DNA of 64,000 nucleotides from Meandrina meandrites (Eukaryota; Cnidaria; Anthozoa; Scleractinia; Meandrinidae): NCBI GenBank assembly GCA_963693305.1, contig OY855913.1, positions 19,098,788 to 19,162,787 of the forward strand, read 5' to 3'. Shown piece by piece: positions 36,436 to 46,884 of this stretch (position 1 is its first letter; each line of letters starts with the position of its first letter). The notes under the pieces were generated by a model. It saw only the letters and a program-made list of their open reading frames with translations, ran no database searches and was not told where the DNA came from. The position numbers and the translations under genes were made by a program.

Positions 36436-36600
36436 CTTACGTCGGTCCGTCGAAAACACAACAAAAGTGAGGACAACAACCAAAATGCTTGTGATTGGCG
36501 AGTTCATCTTTAGAAACTGCTGTTCTTAGTGGTATTTGTTTTGTAGCCGTTATCTTTCGAGGATTTGGTCTCCGTCGAATTGACTTGCAGGAGTTTATGC

Positions 36601-36734
36601 GATGCTCATTTTATTGACGAACAGGTCAAAAGGTTGAATGTGCAGGCGATAATTGTTTGGCTAAAAGTACGGGTGGTATGGCCACCGTTACGTCGCCGAG
36701 TTACGATGATGGTGTGGTCGGAATATGTGGGCGA
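36601..36734 (-). promoter_or_regulatory. Conserved proximal promoter block of gene B
   Basis: The complement reads CGCCCACATATTCCGACC from 36734 and ends with the core CGTCAATAAAATGAGCATC at 36601-36619. The ATG at 36507 is 93 bp away. It is nearly identical to the block of gene C and similar to that of gene A, although gene B itself is degraded. Confidence 0.6.
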
Positions 36735-37264
36735 TTGTTTATCGCCTAGGTATCTTGTATTTCTTCGATGAAACAGCAGTGATTTTCAAACGTAGGCTAT
36801 CACTTCCTGATTAGATATCAACTTGTTGACCTTCACATTTCACGCAATCTTAGGTTTGTGCGTCATTTGGAAAGTTGGAAGGACTTGGAAGACTTTTGGC
36901 CAGCCTTCGTGCTGATGTCTGCCAAAACCCGCTTAGAAAAGATTTTGCCATAGAATTTTGCGGAACGATGCGTAGGCTGTTATTTTGGTGAGTTTGTTGA
37001 AATACATGTTAGCAATCTTTTTACTCGTGACATTTCTTGGATCTACCTCTTCCTCCCCTTGTACTAATTGACAGGCACCATGTAACATGCTATAGCCGAC
37101 CTATTCTGGGCAACCGCTAACAGGGAGAAATTATTTATCGGTTCCACTCTGGGGGTTTCCCGAAAAAAGGTTGGATATACTGTTATGTTAAGTTTGCAAG
37201 GTCTAGCAGTTTTATATTAATTACAGGAATCACCATCGTTATTTAAATCCGTTGTTTGACAACT

Positions 37265-37270
37265 TTTATT
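37265..37270 (-). terminator. Possible polyadenylation signal, gene C
   Basis: TTTATT on the plus strand gives AATAAA on the minus strand, about 470 bp beyond the gene C stop. The equivalent position in unit B (27673-27678) keeps the same hexamer. Confidence 0.35.
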
Positions 37271-37742
37271 TTGTTTTTGCAAGTAAATAAATATTAAATA
37301 TTTACTGAGGAGAAATAAAGTATTTTTTAAAAATGTACAATCCTCATTTTTTCTAACTGTGCAAAATAATGTTTAACTTGTGTTTATAAATATTCGAACA
37401 ACACGCATTGTCCTCTTGTCTGTCTTAAGTTATTGTTGCCTTAATCGCCATCTTCGTTATTTGTCTTTGACATCAAACTCGTTACGTTACTTTCAATGTC
37501 TTCCTATGAAAACAAACCAAAATTGTGCATCAGTAAACATTTCAGACGCATTTGTGTACAAAAAGGTCTAATTATTTATACCATAAAATATCATCTGAAA
37601 CCCCAAAAAGGCGCAACGATTGAAAATAGCGAGCGTTTGTTGTTCGGAACTCAATGAAAATACTATGATATGGGAAAGTTTTAACTCAATACTTTTATAG
37701 TGATTTTTCACCGAAAACGTTCCCATGAAGTGGAGTGCTGCT

Positions 37743-40700
37743 TCAAATTTTCAATTTATCTAACAAATGTGCTTTCTCTATAGCGATGTCCAAGTGGCTA
37801 ACGTTGAGAGTTGCACATAAAAAAGTCTACCACAAGTAAAATTTTCCTTCGAACGATCTGTGAAAATAAGGGTTTGAAAACATCGAGATACTTACTGTAA
37901 ACAGAAAGGTCCAACATTCTTTGGCCTGGCTTGCATTTTCCACACGTTTTAGGACAACTCCTCCTGTATCTGTCAATCACGTGTTTTCTGGCGTACATAT
38001 AGGCTTTTTCCTTGCAATATCCTCTAAATAAACTGCAAAGCCTGTTATAATGATCTCTGCAAACTGCACAAAGGAAAGAGAACACGTCAGTTACAACTCC
38101 GCGGAAGTAGGTCAAGGAACATCGTTTGTTATGGACCAAAAAATCAGCTAGGTCAGTTTCAAGAAGAGAGCCACAATTTCTTATGCAACTACCCATTATA
38201 TTAGAAAAGGAATACAGTGGTCAACTCGAGCACTTTAGCACGTCAAGAAACTTTAATTATTTGCTGTCATATACGACATTTTGTTGACAACAAAACAATT
38301 CAATTTATTAAAGTGTCAGAGTTTTTAGCTCTGCTGTGATAATTGAAGGCACTATAAAATAAACAAATATAGCAAACTACCAGAAACTTGTTAAGAATCC
38401 CAGCTGGGATTCCAAACAGGCTGATGGCAAGTTCTACCGGAACAGCAAAGGAAATGGACCTTCATCGTTGGATAGCTTTGTATGCTTCCTCATTCACAGC
38501 TTTTAAAGCACGTAATCTTTCTTTACCTCTGCATCCCTTTCCATTTGGCCCCTGAGCAGCAGTAAGGTCCCAGCAACAACCATATGGAGAATTAAGACAG
38601 TCGGGCAGCCCTTGAGCATAGGCTTGGGTCCCTAAAATAGGTCAATGGTATCGTATCAATAATCTAAACTATAATTAATTTACCCTTACGCTATTTATGC
38701 TTGGTGTATAACAAACAGGAATTGATAAAATCGTCAACTGCATAATGCTTTCAGTTTATGTACTAATGAATTCTTAGTACTTTAGTAAAGGAAACGTAGA
38801 GAATCAGTAATGGCAATTCATATTTTAAGCTTAGAACTGAATGTCATGGCAGTGAATGTCATAGCAGTGACCAAGCCTTTCCCTCTCAAAAACAAGTCTT
38901 AATGTAGTCTGAAAAGGTGGTTAATATCAGTCCTTCGTAATCTAACGGTTTTTGTTTTCAAATGTTGAAGCTGTTTGCCAGATGAAATTTCACACAAAAA
39001 ATTAGCCCTTCTTTGAAAACACTTACTGCAAACTCCGCAACTCTTTGGGCACATCTTCCTTCCTTGCTCATTGCACGCGTTTTCTTTGGTGAATCTTGAA
39101 ATTCGTTGTCTGCAGTAGCTTGGATGGCTGTCTTTACACTCTGTTGATAGGATAACGTGATTACATTACATGTACCTCAGAAGTACAAGGGCTCCTGATT
39201 AAACTAAATATTCCTGTCAGCGATCGAGATTAAGTAGCTCTTTCCGTAATTCTCACTCAAAGCTTCCTATCTTTTCCAGCTTGATATTTTTCCTGACCAC
39301 CGCTGAGTTCAATTTTCCCCTTGATATACCGGCGCAAATTACAAATATAAGCTGGTTTTAAAATTTACAAACAAGACGCCCGTTGGCCGTTTCCGCGGGA
39401 TGGGAATGACTTTTCACGGTCACATTCTGTTTAAAATGTACAAATAAATGGAAATGAAAGTACAAGTACTCAATAAGGTAATTTAAAAGACGCCAAAGTC
39501 ACAACATGAAACGTATGCGCTAACGTGACTTTGGCCTACGAAAGGTGTTGTGTTACAAAGATGCGATTTACATAAATTCCGGGATAAATTGCCAAGGCTA
39601 ATCAGCAAATGACCTTTATCGGTTTTTACAATTATCAACAGGGCGATCGTTGAGAACTCGATCTTGTTTGACGCACGCCTTTTAACCTGTCACTGGCGTA
39701 ATAGTTGAGAATAAAGTTACATCCAAACTGTAAACAATCGACAATTACTTCTTTTGTTATGTATTCAGTCGCCATGAGCTGTGAAAATCTTGAAAACTTC
39801 CACTCCCGCTCACTGATCAGCTCTTATTACAGTTTAAATATTGTGAATGAAATCGGACGTTGCCGACGGGAGCTTTTGAACGAAAGCTTTGGACGAGATC
39901 TCAGTGAACATGCTACCACGGGAAACAAACACATTGCTCCGTGAGAAACAAGAGTTTCTTTTACTACATTGAAAACGTATAAAATGTACCGTTTAGTGAA
40001 CAAAATCGTACGTTGCCAGCGATGGTTAGAAAAATTATCGAGCATACCATTTAGGTGAAATCTCAAATCGACGAGAGCTTTCGATAGATTTTACCGCACA
40101 ACATCGAACTCATGGAACTCATCGAACACATCGACCCACATCGAACACATCGAACCACATCGAACCCATCGAACCACATCGAACCACATCGAACGCATCA
40201 AAACAATCAAGCCGAATTTAATACGCGGCTCATCCCGCGTAACAAGATGACTTGCATTACAGCGTTATATTACAAAAAACCGTCTCATTTGCGAGAAGCC
40301 TGAAGTTTAGAAAGTATCTTGTGCTATTGTTTGACAAATGTTTAGCAAATACTAGTTAAAAATCACTTAATTTTTCCTTACCAGGGCAACCCTCGCCAGC
40401 ATATGATTTCGCTTCTGTTTTATTATCCCAACAACAGCCGTATCTACTCGCTACAGTTGCACATTTTGGTATTGGTACTACAATAAAGAGATAACGAGAC
40501 AAGATAAAAGTTCACATTAAAAAAAACTTTGATTATTAGTCATCCTACATAATCGCTTTGGCAAATCACAAAGGACACAGATAATCCAGTGAACCAGTTA
40601 TGGACAAATACACGTAGGGTTTCTATGTTTACGATTGGTTTTAAACATTCGCGCCACTCAGTTTCTGCCAGCAAGGAGCAACAGCAAAGCCATTATATAT

Positions 40701-41747
40701 CATGACTCGCTCGCACACGTTTTCCCGCGCTTCGTGCAGGCTACGTGCATTTGCTTCGAGTTTTAATTGGTTAACTGGATCGTCCGCGTCCTTTGTGATT
40801 GGCCAGATTGATTACTTTGGTTTTGAACACTCAATCAAAAATCAGGCTTTACTGAATGCATTAATTTTTGTGACTTATTTATTATATGACTTATTTATAA
40901 TGCTGATATCTTACCACAAACTTTGCAAGTCAGTGCGCAGTTAGTCGTCATCTGTTTCCACTTGCAGCTATCGATATTCTTCTCGCGATACATTTTGACA
41001 AAATACTGACAGGTTTTTGTCGTCATGCGGTCCTGACATTCTGGAGGAGAAAAGATATACTTCAATTTATCATCCGTTAATCTAGAACATGAATTGTCCT
41101 CGCCTTATATACAGGCTCCTTCGCAGCCGTTGTTTGGGCTCGTCGGGCAACTACAGTTATATACTGTACCAACATCGACGATAGATCAAAGTACTGCAAC
41201 AAGAATTGAACTTTTAATATTTTTTTTTTCTTAAACCGCTAGTAGAAGCATCCATCACCGTTTCGACTCTGTTCGGCACTCACTTCGTCTTCAGTTAAAA
41301 AATAGCAATGACGAATGAAGCGGAACTACTGAATTAGAGAGATTAAGCATGACACGGCAAACGGCAAACGCGAGCTTGCCGTTCATTTTGTTCCCTTTTT
41401 ATAGAATTCCAAAATAAATCCCTCAGAAAAATACGGAAAAAATTACACATTCGCGACAAACACAAATCTAGTCATTTCCACGTACAAACGCTAAACAGCA
41501 GACGGCAGAAGTGGAATTTTTGCCGTTCGCAGGAAAAATGAACGTCTCTAGTTCAGTTCACTAAAATTTAAAAAACTGAACTTGCTATAAGCAAGCTCAT
41601 GAACAGCAAATCTACTTTCTACTACTTATAAAATATATTTTAAAATCTTCAAAATTAGGTAAAAAGACTATGAAACTTACGTCGCGCCGTTGAAAACACA
41701 GCCAACATGAGGACAGCCAGCAAAACGTTTGTGATCGGTGAGTTCAT
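37743..41747 (-). CDS. Gene C: secreted ShKT/YGCC multi-module protein, 7 exons, about 230 aa
   Basis: Exons in transcription order: 41681-41747 (signal peptide, Leu/Val/Ala-rich), 40915-41040 (ShKT 1), 40382-40477 (YGCC 1), 39027-39140 (ShKT 2), 38527-38631 (YGCC 2), 37896-38063 (ShKT 3 and tail), and a short terminal exon ending at the TGA 37743-37745 (acceptor at 37760-37761, or a nearer alternative giving the same frame). Internal exon lengths equal those of gene A and all are phase 1. ShKT exons show six cysteines with CxxxCxxC ends (CALTCKVC, CPKSCGVC, CPKTCGKC). YGCC exons keep YGCCWD and the late Gly-Cys. ShKT 1 and YGCC 1 are almost identical to those of gene A; the later exons differ more. 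Predicted extracellular; function unknown. No Lys-Tyr dyad of channel-blocking ShK peptides is apparent. The last exon is the least certain part. Confidence 0.83.
38294..38456 (-). mobile_element. SINE body/tail copy in gene C intron
   Basis: Orthologous in position to 30775-30935 in gene B and nearly the same sequence; see that entry for the shared words. Confidence 0.55.
40102..40198. repeat. Minisatellite, about 10-bp CATCGAACNC unit
   Basis: Roughly nine units of CATCGAACNC/CATCGAACCA in a row, within the intron between exons 3 and 4 of gene C. It yields a His/Arg/Thr-rich spurious frame. Confidence 0.85.
41339..41559. mobile_element. MITE in intron 1 of gene C, inverted relative to 25572-25785
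   Basis: Its complement aligns end to end with the MITE in gene A (GCGAACGGCA..ATTCCACTTCTGCCGTC, then CATGCTTAATC). One terminus is degraded. Confidence 0.65.
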
Positions 41748-41853
41748 CTTTGGAAATTGCGATCCTTGATATTACCTTTCGTAGGTTAAAATCTTGTGAG
41801 TTTCTTTTACGTCTCGGGTTTGGTCTTCGTCGATTTGACTTGGACGAGTTTAC

Positions 41854-41991
41854 GATGCTCATTTTATTGACGAACAGGTCAAAAGGTTCAATGCGCGGGC
41901 GATTATTGTTTGGCTAAAAATACAGGCTTGCGTTACGCCGCCGAAATCGCCGACGTGTTACGATGATGGTGCGGTCGGAATATGTGGGCGA
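41854..41991 (-). promoter_or_regulatory. Conserved proximal promoter block of gene C
   Basis: The complement begins TCGCCCACATATTCCGA at 41991, passes through ACACGTCGGCGA and GGCGTAACGC, and ends with CGTCAATAAAATGAGCATC at 41854-41872. The ATG is 106 bp further on. It is shared with A and B; see those entries. Confidence 0.6.
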
Positions 41992-43414
41992 TCGTTTATC
42001 GCCTCGGTATCTCGTCTTCCTCCGAACAGGCATCGATTCCTTTTCAGTTACTCATAGCAAGTGGGATTCCAATGAAGAATTGAACAAAAAGAAAATCTGC
42101 CATTTCTCAAAGAACGACAAAAAGTGGCGCGGGGCGGTTTACAAGTGCGCTTGAATCGTGACTTGATGAACTGAGATGCAGTATGTGCGTTTTTGTGATA
42201 CTAAAATGATACTTAAATTAAAGCTTGCTTTATATTGTCCTCATAATTTAAATGATTTTGGTTGCTTACCTTACCTTTTTCCCTTTTCTCTTAATTAATT
42301 ATTAGATCCGCTATCGAAATCCCCCTTCATCCTCTGCATCCTCCCTCATTCATGATCATCCTCCTATACAAGATGTTGCCTAAATTCTGCATTGTTGGCA
42401 AAATAGTTTAAAATGTAAATAAGTTATGTTTTTCAAGCAATACTTCATCAATGATAATAAAACGTTTCATCAATGAAAATAATTAAAACATTCGGTCTGT
42501 CATGTCATTACCGGCATGGCTCCTTTGTAGATGCGACTCATGTGCATAACAGTAGACAATTGAGAAATGAAATTTTTTTGATTGGGAAATGAAACTTTTG
42601 CTTCAATCTCAAGTTTATTTTCGTGTACTTCAGTGAAGTGCGATGACACTTGTACACAGAGTACTCGATAATAATTAAGCAATTGCTGTATCATTCACTG
42701 AAACCCGTGGGTTCATTATCAGATTTGGGATTCCAGAAGATACGAGAGGGGGTAGAATTATTTTTTTACTCCACTGAGTTTCTGCATGCTGTGCACCAAG
42801 GAAGTCCGTGCCCCGGCAAAAATACACTGCAGTGATTTCCAAACGTAGGCTAACACTTCCTGATCGCGTCCAAGTTTAGATAATTGTTTAAGCGGTAAGT
42901 TCATATGTTCTGCCAACTTATTGACTTTCGAATTTCATGCAATCTTGGGTCTGTGCGTCATTCGGAAAGTTGGAAGGACTTGGAAGAGTTTTCGAGCTGA
43001 TGTCTGCCAAAACCCGCTTAGAAAAGAAATTACGCAGATTTTGCCAAAGAAGTTTGCGGAACGATGCGATAGGCTGTTATTTTGGTGAGTGTGCTCAAAA
43101 ACATGTAGATTAGACGTAACATATTTTGGTTTCGCGGCATGCAGTGGATCGGAAATTAGAAACCTTCGCAAATGAAAAACGTTTATCTAGCGTTTCCACC
43201 GACGCGCTCCTCCTTAATTAATTGTTTTGACTCGGCGTTTATCTCAGAGTTTATCTAACATTCTTGTTTCTGAGCATACAAAACCTAAATAATAAGTTTC
43301 CTGTTCTAAGGATAGTTCTTTCATTATATTATGACTCATACAATGTAATTCCTGAAGCGTGAAAACCTCACGTTTCACTTCACCAGCAATTTGTTACAAA
43401 AAATATTTGCTTTT

Positions 43415-44030
43415 AACTGATTAGCTAAAATTAAAATTCTTCCGAGTTGATAAAAACAACAAGAGTTTCAAACCGTCCGGCCCAGTTAGAACCAACTTTT
43501 GTCAGCCTTTTGTCAGGCCTTACAGTATCAGGGAAGGAAGCTTTGATAGGACTGGCCGCGCAAAGGCTTGAGCAGAGATGTAGGAAAGGTCGAAATTTGT
43601 AAACGTTTCAGCAAAATGTTTGTGAAAGTGGGCGCGCCTAACTCTAAAAGGATTTGTTTGGCTTGAGGTCACGTTATGGCCATAGAATATGATTTGTTTT
43701 TATCAGATTAGCCAAAATTAAATTCTTCCAAGTCGATTGAAAAAAAAAGACTCTCAAACCGTTCGGTCCGATCACAGCCAGCAAGTGCTTTTGTCAGGCC
43801 TTGCTTTTTCACTTCTTTTCTGCCCTGTATCAGGGAAAGAAACTTTGATAGGACTGGCTGCATAAAGGTTTCAGCAGTCGGAAGGAAAGAAGAAATAAAG
43901 AGAAGGTCAAAATTTTAAATGTTTCAGCAAAATGCTTGTGAAAGTGGGCGTACTTTTTATAAAACAGCCAACTCTAAAAGGATTTATTCGGCTAAGGCTC
44001 ACGCTCCTCACGTTATGGCCATAGTCATAA
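43415..44030. repeat. Direct tandem duplication, two copies of about 280-330 bp
   Basis: Copy 1 (about 43415-43692) and copy 2 (about 43703-44030) share, in order, GATTAGC.AAAATTAAA, TTTGTCAGGCCTT, TTTGATAGGACTGGC, GTTTCAGCAAAATG, GTGAAAGTGGGCG, AACTCTAAAAGGATTT and CACGTTATGGCCATAG. Copy 2 has extra insertions. Neither copy is coding. Confidence 0.8.
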
Positions 44031-44034
44031 AACC

Positions 44035-46200
44035 ACCTGGTGCAGCATAACAAACAGCACCTCATTAAAGAACGGCTTGATAGCTTTCTTTGATTAAGTG
44101 GTCACACACTAGGACATCATTTGCAGGCGTAACCGTTCAGCACAGAATTTGATGTTGAAATTAAATCATGAAAAAGTAAATTGATTATAGGGATTTCACA
44201 TTGTTCTACTTCCTTTCTGGCTGCAGCCACGTGCCTAGGAATTTGCCTCCTTATTTGGAATGGAAGTGGTTAACCAAGCACACTTAGATAAGTGTGTTAA
44301 GCTCCATAGTATTATAGGAATTAAAACATTCAAATTTGTCGCGAGCTGTGAGGTTTCTCCTGATAAACACTTTCCGGCTTAAGTAAAAAAACGTGAACAG
44401 TATCGAGCATGACCGTTTAATTTATAAAGGCGATTAGTTGAGTCATGGCAAAATTACATTTTTTGTTGTTTTTTTTTCCGTGGTCAGAGAAATTTCTTGT
44501 TGAATAATTTAAGGTATTTTGCTATCAACTTTTTTGTTAAGGTAAAGTTCCTCCATTACTATTCAAGTTGTATTTTCATCGTTTGCTAGAAATGTGAATG
44601 GTTTCTTAGATAAAATTAATTAATACCCCAATTTCGCAAACTAAATTCAATATTCAATTTTTGGGCATACAAAATATTTTTATACAATGAAGAACTTTTT
44701 TTTACCTGGAAATGGTACGCAAGTTTTGGGTTATTGGTTTACGCGACTCTTAGTAAGTTAAATTGATGGCAAGAATTGAATGTGCCTCTTCGGTTCCGTA
44801 TTGGCGGTAACTACTTGGCAATTTGCTCTTCCTCAAATGCCGCGTCGTCAACGTACAAACTCTCTTAATAGTTCCAATGATTTCTTATAGATCTAGTTGG
44901 GAGAATTTCTTTACTTGGAAAGACAAATCAATTATGTGTCTAAAGGAATAAGAATACGAGCTCAAGGTCAACTATTGCCTCTAGCTCGCGAAAGAAATAC
45001 GGCCTCACTGAAGAAAATGACAAAACATTTGCAAAATTTTATTTTCAGTTTTGTTCGCTAGTGCTCTGTTCCTCGTTCCTGCCAAGCCGATCTTGTTTCC
45101 AACTTGCCGATAAAGTCGCTCCCAAAACGTACCCAAAGCCAGGGCTAGTTTAGGTCTAGTTTGCCATGATGAACGCATTTCATTCGCAAGACTGTACCTT
45201 TTGTTTCATGAAGTAACTATTAATTGGCTTTTCATATTTTGTCAGCGTGCCGGCTTGCCGCTCCATAATCCCCCTCAATCAAGGGCAAATGTCTTCGCTT
45301 ATCAGATCGAAACTTAATTAATAAACTGATGTTCGTTAAGGACATCGAACTTGCTGACTGCTTTACATCATTCCTGGTTTTATCTGACATCCGCCAGTAA
45401 CATCAGAATTACACTTACGCAATCGCATTTTCACTAAATGACAGTATCGATCAAAAAGGTCTCTGTAATCCTAATTGACTAATTCACACGGCAAATTGTT
45501 TATAAGCGAAATTTAAAAAGTCAAGCCTGCTTTTCCTGATGTACGAATGCATGCTATTATTTGCTCTCATCATTTATCGCAACAAGAATTTAGTTTTTTG
45601 TCCTGGAATGCGAGAGTATTTTAATTTCTCTTAATTCGTTGTCGCGGAACGCAACTTTTCAATAGAAATACTTTCACGTACAGGGCAATGTTCTCACGAA
45701 ACCTCCTTAGTAATTTCCTGATGTCTTGTTATCTCGAAAAATAAAGGGTAACCCTTGCCCTTTGAGAATCCGGGGGGAGGATACTGAAATACTTTATTAT
45801 GCAGGGAGACATCGTTGTGAGGTGCAAACCCTTGGTCGTCCTCACCCTTTCATACATCATTTTTTGACAGACAAACTAACCCTTTCATTTATCTTCGATA
45901 GAAAATGGTGCCCCTTTCACATACCTACAGAATGGATACTGTATCTCGTTTTTAATATCCCCTTAAAAATTCTAAATGAATCGACTGTTTCCAGCTCGTG
46001 AAATCTCTACCTTTGTATATAACTACCGTCTGCAAAAGGCACTCCTTTCGGCGGAGCCTCCCCGTGAGGGCCGCTATACATATTACCCCCCATCCCCAAG
46101 CGTTATAAGCTGCGCACTGCGTGTCGGCGTAGACTAGGAATTCACGAATATAATGAAAATCTGGAAGACCACTAAGCGAGAAATTAATTAAATTATTTAA
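44035..46200. other. Gene-less stretch
   Basis: No exon recognised. The 91-codon frame at 45726-46001 begins in a CCGGGGGGAGGATACT repeat-like end and has no family similarity. Confidence 0.45.
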
Positions 46201-46393
46201 AATACAAAATATTTACGGCAGACTGATCCTTACGGTGTGAGCGACCAAAAATAACAACTGTGTATATACAGCTAAAATATTTTAAACAAATTTGCCCAAA
46301 AAGTTTTGGAAATTTTTTAGTTATTTAAGCACGCTTGTCATTTTTGGTCGCTCACGCGTTAGCATCAGTCTGGCCTAAATATTTTGCATTTAG
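46201..46393. mobile_element. MITE, 193 bp, with long (about 55-bp) TIRs
   Basis: The left arm includes CAAAATATTTACGGCAGACT and GTGAGCGACCAAAAATAACAA. The right arm is the complement with a handful of mismatches. The spacer is about 80 bp. Confidence 0.85.
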
Positions 46394-46685
46394 GAATGTA
46401 CAGAACGGATGACTGATTCAATAAACTCCTTTTGCCTGCCTGACTTTGCTACGGCCTAATTGAGGAGTCTGATTTTTTTATCGACGCAGATAATCAACGT
46501 GTTACTAAAATAGGACTTCAAAAGTCGCGGAGATTTAGTAGCCGGGAATAAAGGTGGTCTGGTAACAAAATATAAACAGCACCACGTGAAAGAGTTAGAA
46601 CTATATTGCGATTCAAAAAGGAGGAATAATTTATCAGCGAAATGTGGCGTTATCTCTTCACGAAGGTCTGCCAAGATATTGTAGT

Positions 46686-46882
46686 AAGGGCGATTTACAC
46701 AGTACGACTTTCTCGCATGCGAAAAGTTTACGACAGGCCTACGACATGACGTAGGACCATTTACACGCGCGCGCGTCTGTAGTAAGGATGTGGTAGGCTG
46801 ATTTACACGACGCGATTCGTGTTGTAGTCATGGCATAAGCTTGTCGCAGGCGAGTACGTCGTATCGTGTAAATCGTCCTTTA
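46686..46882. mobile_element. MITE, 197 bp (AAGGGCGATTTACAC ends)
   Basis: AAGGGCGATTTACACAGTAC at the left and its near-complement GTATCGTGTAAATCGTCCTT at the right. The interior repeats GATTTACACG-like words. Confidence 0.8.
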
Positions 46883-46884
46883 GA

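Larger units (their letters stand above)
28130..36507 (-). pseudogene. Gene B: degraded tandem paralogue of gene C
   Basis: Parts found, in transcription order: signal exon 36441-36507 (67 bp, phase 1, good GTAAGT donor); YGCC exon 31016-31119; ShKT exon 28303-28470 (168 bp, intact); and a probable terminal exon 28130-28146. The YGCC exon is 104 bp, not 105: a 1-bp deletion late in the exon replaces the final Gly-Cys with a shifted reading. No counterparts of exons 2, 3 and 4 were seen between 31130 and 36430; a LINE and unrelated sequence are there. The ShKT exon has seven cysteines instead of six. Because exons are all phase 1, the signal exon could in principle join the ShKT exon in frame, so a one-module secreted product is not excluded. 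Promoter and donor sites remain intact. Pseudogene is the cautious call. Confidence 0.7.
27483..37015. repeat. Tandem duplication unit containing gene B
   Basis: The ends of this unit align with those of 37068-43105: the left ends share CCGACCTAT..GGGC.ACCGCT, and the right ends share GGAAAGTTGGAAGGACTTGG and GATGTCTGCCAAAACCCGC. It is longer than its sister mainly because of about 2 kb inserted at 28705-30765 and a 2.2-kb LINE. After subtracting insertions both units are about 5.2 kb. Confidence 0.7.
37068..43105. repeat. Tandem duplication unit containing gene C
   Basis: Sister of 27483-37015 in direct orientation, immediately adjacent. It carries about 770 bp at roughly 42060-42830 that is absent from the B unit at the equivalent point near 36775. 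Confidence 0.7.

Noticed and set aside
37798..38196. 132-codon frame on the minus strand
   Set aside because: Only 37896-38063 (the ShKT exon of gene C) is supported; the rest is flanking intron read through splice sites.
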